Translations under genes and position numbers: made by a program
Assembly (NCBI RefSeq): GCF_002188635.1
Contig: NZ_NINX01000046.1
Location: 49,507-113,506, forward strand
DNA: 64,000 bases
From: Pigmentiphaga sp. NML030171
Lineage (GTDB): Bacteria > Pseudomonadota > Gammaproteobacteria > Burkholderiales > Burkholderiaceae_B
Direction of reading: 5' to 3'
In this document: positions 1-8,374 of the stretch, one piece after another
How the letters are laid out: each line of letters starts with the position of its first letter
Position numbering within the stretch: the stretch's first letter is position 1
Notes under the pieces: generated by a model
Seen by the model: the letters and a program-made list of their open reading frames with translations, nothing else
Databases searched by the model: none
What the model was told of the DNA's origin: nothing

Positions 1-204
1 CATCGGCGTCATGGGCGTCTCGATGGGGCGCAGCGCCAGCGGCAGGTTGCGGGTGACCTCGTAGCCCATCAGTTGCGAGATTTCGCGCAGCAACTGGCGG
101 AACGTCCGCGTCGACGTGTTCTTGTCGCGCATGTGGGTCAGCTTGTGCTGGATCAGCGGGTGATCGAGGATGAACAGGTTGGGAAAGCGCGGATCGGTCT
201 TCAC
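1..204 (-). CDS. upp: Uracil phosphoribosyltransferase, N-terminal part
   Basis: The N-terminal 68 residues of a protein that runs off the left edge. The reading frame contains [19 protein letters not shown] followed by [15 protein letters not shown], which matches the start of bacterial uracil phosphoribosyltransferase (uracil + PRPP to UMP, pyrimidine salvage, cytosol). I chose a GTG start at 204 because an AAGG motif lies about 7 nt upstream and the protein then begins just before the conserved HPLxxHKL segment. The PRPP-binding loop would lie outside the window, so only the family is supported. It diverges from the quinone reductase gene, with about 110 bp between them. Confidence 0.8.
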   Translation of the reverse strand, partial: MKTDPRFPNLFILDHPLIQHKLTHMRDKNTSTRTFRQLLREISQLMGYEVTRNLPLALRPIETPMTPM

Positions 205-313
205 ATGCGTACCTTGAGGATGGGCGGACGGCGCCTCGGCGCGGCCGATATTCTCCGCGATTGTATGCGCGATTAGAATGCGGCATGACCATTGCCCATC
301 AAGGAGATTCCAG

Positions 314-1288
314 ATGTCCAAGGCGATACGCATCGAGCAGCATGGCGGCCCCGAAGTGCTCAAGCTGGTTGACGTCGACGTGCCCGCCCCCGGTCCCGGC
401 GAAGTCCGGATCCGGCAGCACGCGGTCGGCCTGAATTTCATCGACATCTATTTCCGCACCGGCCTGTATCCTGCCCGGCTGCCCGCCGTGCTGGGGTTCG
501 AGGCGGCGGGCGTGGTCGACGCTGTGGGGCCCAAGGTCCGGCACCTGAAGGTGGGCGACCGCGTGGCCTATGGGCAGAGCCCGCTGGGCGCCTATGCGGA
601 AGTGCGCAACCTGCCCGCCTTCCAGGTGGTCCGCATCCCGGACGGCGTCGGTTTCGACCAGGCCGCGGCCATCATGCTCAAGGGGCTGACGGTGCAGTAC
701 CTGTTCCGCCAGACCTACCGCCTGCAGGGCAACGAGACCATCCTGTTCCACGCCGCGGCCGGCGGCGTCGGCCTGATCGCATGCCAGTGGGCGAAGGCTT
801 TGGGCGTAAAATTGATCGGTACGGTGTCCTCGCCGGAAAAGGCGGCGCTGGCCAAGGCCAACGGCGCGTGGCAGGTCATCGACTACAGCCGCGAGAACGT
901 GGCCGAGCGCGTGCTCGAGCTGACCAAGGGCAAGAAAGTGCCGGTGGTCTACGACGGCGTGGGCAAGGACACCTGGGAAACGTCGCTCGACTGCCTGCAG
1001 CAGCGGGGCCTGATGGTCAGCTTCGGCAACGCGTCGGGCGCGGTCACCGGGGTCAACCTGGGCATCCTGGCGCAGAAGGGATCGCTGTTCGTGACGCGGC
1101 CCACCGTGGCGCATCACGTGGATACCCTGGAAAAAATGCAGGCCGCGGCGGCCGACCTGTTCGAGCTGGTCGTCGCGGGCAAGATCAAGCCGCGCATCGA
1201 GCAGCGCTTCAAGCTCGAGGACATCGCCCAGGCCCACGAGTCGCTGGCCGCCCGCAAGACCACCGGCTCCACCGTACTAGAGGTGTAG
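314..1288 (+). CDS. qor: NADPH:quinone oxidoreductase (zinc-independent MDR family)
   Basis: A 324-residue medium-chain reductase of the Qor type, which reduces quinones with NADPH in the cytosol. The nucleotide-binding loop is visible as HAAAGGVG around residues 146-154, followed by the Rossmann fold. The GroES-like N-terminal half has no zinc-ligand cysteines. The length equals the usual 320-330 residues. An upstream in-frame ATG at 278 exists, but the ATG at 314 has AAGGAGATT directly before it and gives the normal N-terminus ([11 protein letters not shown]). The lpxO-like gene follows after 16 bp in the same direction, so the two may be cotranscribed without an obvious functional link. 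Confidence 0.88.
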   Translation: MSKAIRIEQHGGPEVLKLVDVDVPAPGPGEVRIRQHAVGLNFIDIYFRTGLYPARLPAVLGFEAAGVVDAVGPKVRHLKVGDRVAYGQSPLGAYAEVRNLPAFQVVRIPDGVGFDQAAAIMLKGLTVQYLFRQTYRLQGNETILFHAAAGGVGLIACQWAKALGVKLIGTVSSPEKAALAKANGAWQVIDYSRENVAERVLELTKGKKVPVVYDGVGKDTWETSLDCLQQRGLMVSFGNASGAVTGVNLGILAQKGSLFVTRPTVAHHVDTLEKMQAAAADLFELVVAGKIKPRIEQRFKLEDIAQAHESLAARKTTGSTVLEV

Positions 1289-1304
1289 GGGGATAGGACT
1301 GAAC

Positions 1305-2204
1305 ATGAAATGGATCATCGTCGCGCTGTACCTGGGCGCCATCGGCTACGTGCACTTCCGGGGCAAGGTCCGGCTGCGCTTCTTCAGGCAGTTGTTCGAC
1401 CATTCCTCGATCGTGGCACCCGTCAACGCGTTCATGTACCTGTTTTCCCGGGTGCCCGCCGTGCCGTACATCCCGGTGCGGCAATTGCCGGCGCTGCAGG
1501 CGCTGGACGACAACTGGGAGGTCATCCGCGACGAGGCGGTGAAACTGCGCGACGCGCAGCGCATCCGCGCGGCGGAAAAGAACAACGACGCGGGTTTCAA
1601 CTCCTTCTTCAAGTCGGGCTGGAAACGGTTCTACCTGAAGTGGTACGAGGCTCAGCATCCGTCCGCGCACGAGTACTGCCCCCGCACGGTCGAGATCCTG
1701 CGCGGCATTCCCGAGGTCAAGGCCGCCATGTTCGCCGAACTGCCGCCCGGGGCGAAGCTCAATCCCCACCGCGATCCGTTCGCCGGCTCGCTGCGCTACC
1801 ACCTGGGGCTGGAGACGCCGAACGACGACCGCTGCTTCATCGAGGTGGACGGCGAGCGCTACAGCTGGCGCGACGGGCAGAGCGTGGTGTTCGACGAGAC
1901 CTTCATCCACTGGGCCGAGAACGGGACGGACCGCGACCGCATCATCCTGTTCTGCGACGTCGAGCGTCCGCTGCGCTACCGCTGGGCGCAGGCCTTCAAC
2001 AAGTGGATGGGGCGCAAGGTCATGACCGCCGCCAGTTCGCCCAACGAAGAGGGCGACAAGACGGGCCTGATCAACAAGCTGTTCTATGTCGTCTGGGTGG
2101 CCGGGCAGTATCGCCGCAGGCTCAAGAACTGGAACCGCACGGTCTACCGGCTGACCAAGGCAGCCCTGATCATTGGCGTGGTCGCGCTGATCATCTACAT
2201 CTGA
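1305..2204 (+). CDS. lpxO: Aspartyl/asparaginyl beta-hydroxylase family, LpxO-like lipid A hydroxylase
   Basis: A 299-residue Fe(II)/2-oxoglutarate dioxygenase of the aspartyl/asparaginyl beta-hydroxylase family, close in layout to LpxO, which 2-hydroxylates a secondary acyl chain of lipid A at the inner membrane. Hydrophobic helices lie at the N-terminus (MKWIIVALYLGAIGYVHF) and the C-terminus (about residues 286-299), as expected for membrane attachment. Iron ligands are visible as NPHRDPF (H155, D157) and a distal H202 in FIHWAEN. The 2-oxoglutarate arginine is probably the one in RDRIILFCD. It ends just before a strong bidirectional terminator. Chemical specificity for lipid A is inferred from the family. 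Confidence 0.85.
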   Translation: MKWIIVALYLGAIGYVHFRGKVRLRFFRQLFDHSSIVAPVNAFMYLFSRVPAVPYIPVRQLPALQALDDNWEVIRDEAVKLRDAQRIRAAEKNNDAGFNSFFKSGWKRFYLKWYEAQHPSAHEYCPRTVEILRGIPEVKAAMFAELPPGAKLNPHRDPFAGSLRYHLGLETPNDDRCFIEVDGERYSWRDGQSVVFDETFIHWAENGTDRDRIILFCDVERPLRYRWAQAFNKWMGRKVMTAASSPNEEGDKTGLINKLFYVVWVAGQYRRRLKNWNRTVYRLTKAALIIGVVALIIYI

Positions 2205-2235
2205 GCCAGAGGCGCGGCCGCAGGGCAGCAGGCAA

Positions 2236-2267
2236 CGGCCATGGCGGCGAGCGCCATGGCCGTTTTT
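2236..2267. terminator. Rho-independent terminator between convergent genes
   Basis: An 11-bp perfect stem (CGGCCATGGCG / CGCCATGGCCG) with a 5-nt loop, followed by TTTTT on the + strand. It separates lpxO from the convergent MFS gene, whose stop codon begins within the T-tract, so it could serve both directions. Confidence 0.85.
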
Positions 2268-3469
2268 CATAGTCCCCGCGAGCGGGCGAACGTTCCCAGG
2301 GCCAGGCCGGTCGTGGCGCACAGCGCCATCAGCGGCAGGGCATGGGACCAGTCCGGCACCGGGCCGGACAGCGTGACGGCCCAGGTCACCAGCGGGGCGG
2401 CCGCGAACTGGCCCAGGTTGGAGCCCTGCAGGAACAGCCCCTGGAGGCTGGCGATCTGGTCCGGACTCTTGGCCAGGCGCGGCGATGCCGACAAGGTGGC
2501 CGCCGGCAGGGTGCCGCCGATCAGGTTCAGGCTCAGGCAGGCCATGAAGCGGACGGCATCCGGCAGCCAATCCGAGAAGATCGCGCAGGCCGACAGGCCG
2601 ACGACGACATGGGCCGTCATGATCAGCGAGCTGCCGCGCAGGCCGCGCTGCAACAGCGAGGCGCCGAGCACCGAGCCGCCGGCGTTGAAGAAGATCACGA
2701 CGGCGGTCAGCAGGGAGGCGGTGCGCAGCGACAGCCCGCGTTCCTGGATGGCCCAGGTCGGCAGGAAGGTCATCACCGTGAAGAACTGGATGGCGTAGAA
2801 CGTGAACGAAAGCCCCAGCACCCAGGGCACGAGCTGGCGCAGCCCGCCCGTCAGCTTGCGCCAGTCCAGCGAGCGCGCAGCCGGCCTGGCATGGACATAG
2901 CGCTTGCGCCAGAGTCCCATCCAGACCGCGCACACGGCCGTCACGCCGGCGATCAGCGTCCATAGCAGGCGCCAGTGGCCGTCCTCGAGCAGCAACGGTG
3001 CCGTCAGCAGCGCGAAGCTGATGCCCAGCGGCATGTAGGCCGACCAAAGGGCCAGCACCAGGCGGGTCTGGTGCGGCGCGCTGAGCGCCGTCAGCAGGGT
3101 GGGTACCGACACGACGATCGCGATCTGCCCGGTGCCTTCCAGGATGCGGCTGGCCAGCAGCATGGCATAGCTGTCGGATACCGCGCCCAGCAGCCCCCCG
3201 GCCATCAGCGCGCACAGGCCGGCGAGGGTGAAGCGCCAGGCGCCGACGCGGCCGGAGACGAGTCCCATGCCTGCCGCGCACAGGGTGGCAATGGTGCTGA
3301 ACAAGGAAACGACCCAGCCTACCTCGCGCAGGCTCAAGCCCAGGTCCTGCTGCAGCAGCGGCAGCGCGGGGGGCATCTTGCCCACGCACAGGGCGACCAG
3401 GATGCCGCAGGCCACGCCCAGGCCGACACCGGGCCAATCGGTGCGTTGGGAACCTCTGTCGAGGGCCAT
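2267..3469 (-). CDS. MFS transporter (CynX/NimT-like)
   Basis: A 400-residue protein with about 12 hydrophobic segments and the major facilitator layout: two six-helix halves with a basic loop near residues 195-215 between them. It is probably an inner-membrane exporter or importer of a small organic anion. Its start lies 3 bp downstream of the stop of the GntR-family regulator gene, so the two form an operon, and the pair is divergent from the Rieske/glutamine-synthetase-like genes. That arrangement suggests transport of the catabolised substrate. The substrate cannot be read from sequence. The gene ends inside the shared terminator. Confidence 0.82.
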   Translation of the reverse strand: MALDRGSQRTDWPGVGLGVACGILVALCVGKMPPALPLLQQDLGLSLREVGWVVSLFSTIATLCAAGMGLVSGRVGAWRFTLAGLCALMAGGLLGAVSDSYAMLLASRILEGTGQIAIVVSVPTLLTALSAPHQTRLVLALWSAYMPLGISFALLTAPLLLEDGHWRLLWTLIAGVTAVCAVWMGLWRKRYVHARPAARSLDWRKLTGGLRQLVPWVLGLSFTFYAIQFFTVMTFLPTWAIQERGLSLRTASLLTAVVIFFNAGGSVLGASLLQRGLRGSSLIMTAHVVVGLSACAIFSDWLPDAVRFMACLSLNLIGGTLPAATLSASPRLAKSPDQIASLQGLFLQGSNLGQFAAAPLVTWAVTLSGPVPDWSHALPLMALCATTGLALGTFARSRGL

Positions 3470-3472
3470 GCG

Positions 3473-4201
3473 TCAGGCCTTGCCCAGGACGATCTTCATG
3501 GCGGGCAGCAACTGGGCCGCCGTTTCCGGGCGCTCGAGCGCGTATTCCAGGTTCATTTGCGCGACATCCACGTGTTCCTCGGCCAGCGCCTGCGCACGGG
3601 CACCTTCGCCTTTCTCCATGGCCTGGACCAGCCGGTGATGCTGCAAGTGGGCGTAGACCATCCACTTCTGCCGTTCGTCCCCGGTGTTCTGCATCGGCAG
3701 CATGGTGCTGGGCGAGGCGAAGGGCAGGCGATTGTTCATTTCTATGGCGCGCGCCAGGGCGAAGTTGCCGGCGGCATCGATGATCAGCTTATGGAAGCGA
3801 TCGTTCATTTCCCCGTACAGGGCATAGTCGTCATAGGTCATCTCGGCCTTGTTGACCGCGCGGTCGCCGTCCTGCAGGCAGGCCCGCAGGTCCAGCGACA
3901 ACTGGCGCGAGACGCCATGCTCGGCCACCAGACGGGCGGCCATGCCTTCCAGGTGGCCGCGCACCGCGATCGCATCGTGGATCTCGCGCGGCGTGAAGCG
4001 CCGCATCATGTAGCCGTTGGTGGGCGAGGGCTCGATCAGCCCTTCCTGTTCCAGGGCGGCCAGCGCCAGGCGAATGGGCGTGCGCGACACGCCCAGCTTC
4101 TCGGCCAGCGGAATCTCGGCCAGACGTTCGCCGGGCGTGAATTCCCCTTTGAGTATCAGGTCCCGCAGTTGCACCAATACGCGCGTCTGTTGCGATTCCA
4201 A
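3473..4201 (-). CDS. GntR-family transcriptional regulator, FCD (FadR) subfamily
   Basis: An N-terminal winged helix (LAEKLGVSRTPIRLALAALE, then the wing at EGLIEPSP) is followed by an all-helical FCD ligand domain with the usual metal-site residues (D and several H, for example FHKLIIDAAGNF). I prefer the TTG start at 4201: AAGGAG lies about 8 nt upstream and the protein then starts directly at the DNA-binding domain (242 aa). An ATG at 4255 would add 18 residues (260 aa). It is cotranscribed with the MFS gene and divergent from the Rieske operon, so it most likely represses that cluster until its substrate appears. Confidence 0.85.
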   Translation of the reverse strand: MESQQTRVLVQLRDLILKGEFTPGERLAEIPLAEKLGVSRTPIRLALAALEQEGLIEPSPTNGYMMRRFTPREIHDAIAVRGHLEGMAARLVAEHGVSRQLSLDLRACLQDGDRAVNKAEMTYDDYALYGEMNDRFHKLIIDAAGNFALARAIEMNNRLPFASPSTMLPMQNTGDERQKWMVYAHLQHHRLVQAMEKGEGARAQALAEEHVDVAQMNLEYALERPETAAQLLPAMKIVLGKA

Positions 4202-4265
4202 TGTCGCTCTCCTTTGCGGGTGCGGCGCGTGCCCCTCGAGGCGCGGCGCGATCACCGGCGCTCAT

Positions 4266-4468
4266 TGTATCCAATTGATTGGCTGGATCCAGTTTTATGA
4301 TTCTGGGGCATTCTTCAGCTATGGAGGCCCCCGTTCAAGGTCAGGCTAGGGAAAACGATGTGGTTGTTTAAGTTTTTGAAAAATAAAGATAATTAATGAT
4401 TCATGGCATTCTTCGCAATAATGCGTGATCAAGATCGGCATGGCATGGGTTTACATCGTTGGATCCAT
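4266..4468. promoter_or_regulatory. Divergent promoter region with two TGGATCCA palindromes
   Basis: About 300 bp of AT-rich sequence separates the GntR gene from the Rieske gene. It holds two copies of the perfect palindrome TGGATCCA, within CTGGATCCAG at 4283-4292 and TTGGATCCAT at 4459-4468. A further inverted repeat (CCAAT..ATTGG) lies at 4271-4282. One copy sits near each gene start, as expected for operators of the adjacent GntR-family regulator. Assignment of these sites to that regulator is inference. Confidence 0.45.
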
Positions 4469-4512
4469 AGAATAGTATCTTGCATACATCGCATCGTCCC
4501 ATTGGAGTTCGT

Positions 4513-5817
4513 ATGTCCCCTGAACAGAATCAACGCATCACCCGCGTGGGGGTGGGTACGCCGGCCGGCAACCTGCTGCGCCGGTACTGGCAGCCCGTTG
4601 CCCTGGTCGACGAACTGGAGGGCGATCGCCCGGTCCGCCCGGTCAAGCTCATGGGGCAGGACTTCGTCTTGTTCCGCGACGAGCAGGGACGCTACGGCCT
4701 GCTCGATCGGGACTGTCCGCACCGCGGCGCCGACCTGGCCTTCGGGCGCCTGGAGGATGGCGGACTGCGCTGCCTGTTCCATGGCTGGCTGTTCGACGTC
4801 GATGGCGCCTGTCTGGAAACGCCGGCCGAGCCGGAAGGCAGCAAGCTGCCCCAGCGCATCAGGCAGAAGTCCTATCCCGTGGTCGAGAAGAGCGGCCTCC
4901 TGTTCGCCTACATCGGCGAAGGCGAGCCTCCGGCGTTTCCCCACTTCGACTGCTTCGTCGCCCCGAACGAATACACCTTCGCCTTCAAGGGCTATCTCGA
5001 CTGCAACTGGCTGCAGGCGCTGGAGGTCGGCATCGACCCCGCCCACGCTTCGTACCTGCACCGCTTCTTCGAGGACGGCGATACCGAGGCCAGCTACGGC
5101 AAGCAGTTCCGCGGCGCGTCGGCCGACTCCAACCTGCCCATCACCAAGGTGCTGCGCGAGTACGACCGCCCCGAGATCAAGGTCGATCCGGCCAACTACG
5201 GGCTGCGCCTGACCGCGCTGCGCCGGCTGGGCGGCGAGCAGACCCACGTGCGCGTGACCAATCTCGTCTTCCCCCAGGCCTTCATCATTCCCATGAGCTC
5301 CGAGATGACGATCGCCCAATGGCATGTGCCCATCGATGACGAAAGCTGCTACTGGTACGCCATCTTCACCAGCTTCGGCCAGCCGGTGAACAAGCAGCAG
5401 ATGCGCGAGCAGCGCCTGGCGCTGTACGAGCTGCCGGACTACATGCCGCGCGTGGGCCGTTTCAACAACTACGGATACAACGCCAAGGAGCAGGCGACGC
5501 AGACCTACACCGGGATGGGGCACGACATCAACGTGCACGACCAGTGGGCCGTGGAATCGCAAGGCAAGATCCAGGACCGTACCCGCGAGCACCTGGGCTC
5601 CACCGACAAGGGCATCGTCGCCTATCGTCGCCTGCTGCTCGAGGCCATCGACCAGGCCGAGCGTGGCGAAAAGGCCCTAATGATGATCGATGAGTCGCAG
5701 GCGGGCGAATTCACCGGCCCGCCGTCCATCGACGGCATCGGCCCGGACGATACCTGGAGCGATTACTGGAAGGTCGCGGACGAGAAGCGCCGCAAGAGTT
5801 CCGAGTGGGCCGCGTAG
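4513..5817 (+). CDS. Rieske [2Fe-2S] aromatic-ring-hydroxylating oxygenase, large subunit
   Basis: A 434-residue oxygenase alpha subunit of the phthalate-4,5-dioxygenase-like group. Rieske cluster ligands are C68-P-H70 and C87-L-F-H90. The mononuclear iron site is visible as D175-P-A-H178 ... H183 (DPAHASYLHRF). It would hydroxylate or O/N-dealkylate an aromatic ring using electrons from a separate reductase, which is not encoded nearby. The ATG at 4513 has GGAG 5 nt upstream and is preferred over the in-frame ATG at 4480. The glutamine-synthetase-like gene follows after 8 bp. The pairing recalls arylamine pathways, but the substrate is unknown. Confidence 0.87.
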   Translation: MSPEQNQRITRVGVGTPAGNLLRRYWQPVALVDELEGDRPVRPVKLMGQDFVLFRDEQGRYGLLDRDCPHRGADLAFGRLEDGGLRCLFHGWLFDVDGACLETPAEPEGSKLPQRIRQKSYPVVEKSGLLFAYIGEGEPPAFPHFDCFVAPNEYTFAFKGYLDCNWLQALEVGIDPAHASYLHRFFEDGDTEASYGKQFRGASADSNLPITKVLREYDRPEIKVDPANYGLRLTALRRLGGEQTHVRVTNLVFPQAFIIPMSSEMTIAQWHVPIDDESCYWYAIFTSFGQPVNKQQMREQRLALYELPDYMPRVGRFNNYGYNAKEQATQTYTGMGHDINVHDQWAVESQGKIQDRTREHLGSTDKGIVAYRRLLLEAIDQAERGEKALMMIDESQAGEFTGPPSIDGIGPDDTWSDYWKVADEKRRKSSEWAA

Positions 5818-5825
5818 GGGGCGAC

Positions 5826-7003
5826 ATGTCTTTCGTTGATCGGTTCGGCCTGTGGTCCGAGGTCCAGCAGCAAGCCGCGCGCGACGTCATCGCCGCCCTC
5901 GAGAGCGGCAAGCTGGATGTCGTGCGTTTTTCCTTCCCCGACCAGCACGGGATCCTGCGCGGCAAGACGCTGGTGGCCCAGGAGGCGGTGCGCGCGCTCA
6001 AGAGCGGCGTCACCATCACCACCACCATGTACGCCAAGGATACGTCGCACCGGACGGTGTTCCCGGTGTTCACGTCCGGCGGCGGCTTCAGCCGCCCCGA
6101 GATGCAGGGCGCCGCCGACGTGCTGATGGTGGCCGATCCCACCACGTTCAAGGTCCTGCCCTGGGCGCCCAATACCGGCTGGCTGTTGTGCGACACGTAC
6201 TTCCAGACCGGCGTACCCGTGCCGTTCGATACCCGCCAGCTGTTCCGCAAGACGCTGGCGAACCTGAACGAAGCCGGGTATGGCCTGATCACGGGGCTGG
6301 AGGTCGAGTGCCACGTCTTCAGGGTGGCGCAGCATCACATGCGCCCGGAAGACGCGGGCCAGCCCGGCCAGCCAGGCGTGCCCCCGGATGTCGAACTGAT
6401 GTCGCACGGCTACCAGTACCTGACCGAGCTGCGCTATGACGCGGTCGACGCGGTCATGGAACTGGTGCGCAAGACCACGCAGCAACTGGACCTCCCGCTG
6501 CGTTCGCTGGAAGTGGAGTTCGGTCCCAGCCAGTTCGAGTTCACCTTCGCGCCGGGCGATGCGCTCAAGACCGCCGACGACATGATCCTGTTCCGCAACG
6601 CGGTCAAGCAGGTCTGCCGCCGCGAAGGCTTCCATGCCACTTTCATGTGCCGCCCGCGCATCCCGAACGTCGTGTCCAGCGGCTGGCACCTGCATCAATC
6701 CCTGCGCCGCCTGTCCGACGGCAGCAATGCCTTCGTGCCCGCCGAGGCGGGCCAGGACCTGTCGCCGGTGGGGCGCCACTACCTGGGCGGGCTGCTCGCC
6801 CACGCCTGCGGCGCCACCGCGCTGTCCACGCCGACGCTCAACGGCTACAAGCGCTACCGGCCGTATTCGCTCGCGCCCGATCGGGCGATCTGGGGACGGG
6901 ACAACCGTGGCGTCATGCTGCGCGTGCTGGGCGGCGTGGGCGACTCCGCGACCCGCATCGAGAACCGGGTGGGCGAACCCGCGGCGAATCCCTACCTGTA
7001 TTT
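5826..7003 (+). pseudogene. Glutamine-synthetase-like gamma-glutamyl ligase, 3' end lost to an IS
   Basis: About 392 residues of a GlnA/PuuA-type ligase: N-terminal beta-grasp segment (KLDVVRFSFPDQHGILRG), catalytic-domain glutamates (LEVEFGPSQFEFTF), the GWHLHQSL segment, and ENRVGEPAANPY near the C-terminus. Family members are about 450-470 residues. Here the frame runs into IS DNA after NPYLYL and stops a few codons later (7037), so roughly 60-70 residues are missing. Such enzymes ligate glutamate to ammonia or amines (polyamines, anilines). Position 8 bp after the Rieske gene suggests substrate activation by gamma-glutamylation in the intact ancestor. Probably non-functional here. Confidence 0.82.
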
Positions 7004-7064
7004 AGAGGTGGCTCCGGTTGTTTGGACAGTATTTTGAGATTTTAAGTGGAACGCTCCGGGCACA

Positions 7065-7895
7065 TCATGCTGCCGTTTTAATCGCAGGCAGCATCGCGAA
7101 GTATGCCTCATCGGGGGTCTGATCGGCCAAACTGGAGTGAGGGCGCCTCTGGTTGTACAACTGGATATACGCCCCGATGGACTGCCTGGCCTGGCTGACC
7201 GATTCGTAGGCCTTCAGATACACCTCCTCGTACTTGATGCTGCGCCATACCCGTTCGACAAACACGTTGTCGCGCCAGCTTCCCTTGCCATCCATGGATA
7301 ACCGGATGCCTCGGCTTTGTACCGCTTCAGTGAAGGCGCTGGCTGTGAATTGGCTGCCCTGATCGGTATTGACGATATCAGGCAACCCGTAGCGGGTAAA
7401 GGCTTCTTCCAAGGCGTCAACGGCATGCACCGCTTCCAGCGTGATGGCCACCCGATGAGCCAGAACCTTGCGACTGGCCCAGTCTACGACTGCGGTCAGA
7501 TACACAAAGCCCCGAGCCATCGGGATATAGGTCGTATCCAGCGCCCACACCTGATTGGCCCGGTTAATCCGCATATCGCGCAGCAGGTACGGCCAAACTT
7601 TGTGCTGGACGTTGCGCCGGCTCGTGTTGGGCTTGCAATACAGCGCCTTAACGCCCATGCGTTTCATCAGGGTGCCCACGTGTCGTCGGCCGACCTCATG
7701 GCCGTCACGGCGCAGTAGCCGCGCCAGCATGCGGGCCCCGGCAAACGGAAACTCCAGATGCAGCTCGTCGATCCGGCGCATCAACATCAGATCTCTATCG
7801 TTGACAGGCCGGGCCTGATAATACACGCTCGATCGAGCAATCCCCACCAATTTGGCCTGGCGTGACACCGGCAGTGCATGCGTACGGTCTATCAT
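7065..7895 (-). CDS. IS3-family transposase OrfB (DDE integrase core)
   Basis: A 276-residue rve-type integrase. The catalytic residues are visible in WALDTTYIP (first Asp), NTDQGSQFTA (second Asp) and the downstream glutamate in the VFVERVWRSIKYEEVY segment. The N-terminal HTH_21 region (RQAKLVGIARSSVYY) is typical. OrfA ends by a 4-bp ATGA overlap with this start. In this family the active protein is normally an OrfAB fusion made by -1 frameshifting near this overlap. The frame is intact, so the element may be active. Confidence 0.9.
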   Translation of the reverse strand: MIDRTHALPVSRQAKLVGIARSSVYYQARPVNDRDLMLMRRIDELHLEFPFAGARMLARLLRRDGHEVGRRHVGTLMKRMGVKALYCKPNTSRRNVQHKVWPYLLRDMRINRANQVWALDTTYIPMARGFVYLTAVVDWASRKVLAHRVAITLEAVHAVDALEEAFTRYGLPDIVNTDQGSQFTASAFTEAVQSRGIRLSMDGKGSWRDNVFVERVWRSIKYEEVYLKAYESVSQARQSIGAYIQLYNQRRPHSSLADQTPDEAYFAMLPAIKTAA

Positions 7896-8200
7896 CGCTT
7901 TGCGCTCAGCAATCCCGCCTTGGTGAGCGCGCTTTCTAAAAAATCATTCTCCAGCGTGAGCTGGCCGATCTTGGCATGTAGCACCTTCAGATCGGCCGGC
8001 GGCTCGTTGTTGCTCTGTCCTGCCGACCCGAATACGTCCGCCGCCTTCTCCTGCAACTGCCGCTTCCATTCCGTGATCTGGTTCGGATGCACATCAAATT
8101 GCTGAGCCAGTTCGGCCAGGGTGCGATCCCCCTTGACCGCCGCCAAGGCCACCTTGGCCTTGAACGCCGCTGAGTGTGTTCGTCTCGTTCTCTTGGTCAT
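7892..8200 (-). CDS. IS3-family transposase OrfA (helix-turn-helix)
   Basis: A 102-residue DNA-binding subunit: a basic start (MTKRTRRTHSAAFKAKVALA), an HTH_Tnp_1 helix-turn-helix (LAELAQQFDVHPNQITEWKR), and a C-terminal leucine-zipper-like coil (LKVLHAKIGQLTLENDFLE) that promotes multimerisation. It overlaps the OrfB start by 4 bp and lies inside the same inverted repeats. Confidence 0.9.
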   Translation of the reverse strand: MTKRTRRTHSAAFKAKVALAAVKGDRTLAELAQQFDVHPNQITEWKRQLQEKAADVFGSAGQSNNEPPADLKVLHAKIGQLTLENDFLESALTKAGLLSAKR

Positions 8201-8288
8201 CTCTCTGGTTCCTTTACCGGCATTATCGCCGGATCAGGCCCAGAGCTCTCCACTTATCGGACTGTCTGAATTTCCGCCGCCACCTCTG

Positions 8289-8339
8289 TTTGGAGCCGGT
8301 GACGGTGCCGGCACCGCCCAGGCTGGTCAATGAGAGCAT
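8289..8339 (-). pseudogene. 5' stub of an MBL-fold hydrolase/exonuclease gene
   Basis: ATG at 8339 with GGGGAGA upstream opens a frame reading MLSLTSLGGAGTVTGSK before it meets the IS end. This is the characteristic N-terminus of the beta-CASP/MBL-fold RNA-processing family (pattern LGxAGTVTGSxxL). The remaining 400-plus residues are gone. It lies 36 bp downstream of the phosphoketolase-like gene, same strand, so it was probably the last gene of the island operon before the IS-associated deletion. The assignment rests on 17 residues but the motif is distinctive. Confidence 0.6.
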
Positions 8340-8374
8340 GTATTTGTCTCCCCTCTTGTTTGTGGGTTGTGAAA

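Larger units (their letters stand above)
7004..8287 (-). mobile_element. IS3-family insertion sequence (about 1.28 kb)
   Basis: Two overlapping transposase frames lie between imperfect 27-bp inverted repeats: left 7004-7030 starts AGAGGTGGCTCCGG and ends GGACAGT, and the right end (reverse complement of 8261-8287) starts AGAGGTGGCGGCGG and ends AGACAGT. The flanking trinucleotides differ (TTT left, GTT right) and the flanking genes are unrelated, so no target duplication is seen. The element therefore marks a deletion or recombination junction and not a simple insertion. The exact outer base of each end is uncertain by one. Confidence 0.85.

Noticed and set aside
1209..3665. An 818-codon minus-strand frame crossing lpxO, the terminator and the MFS gene
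   Set aside because: It crosses a strong terminator and two genes with recognisable motifs in other frames.
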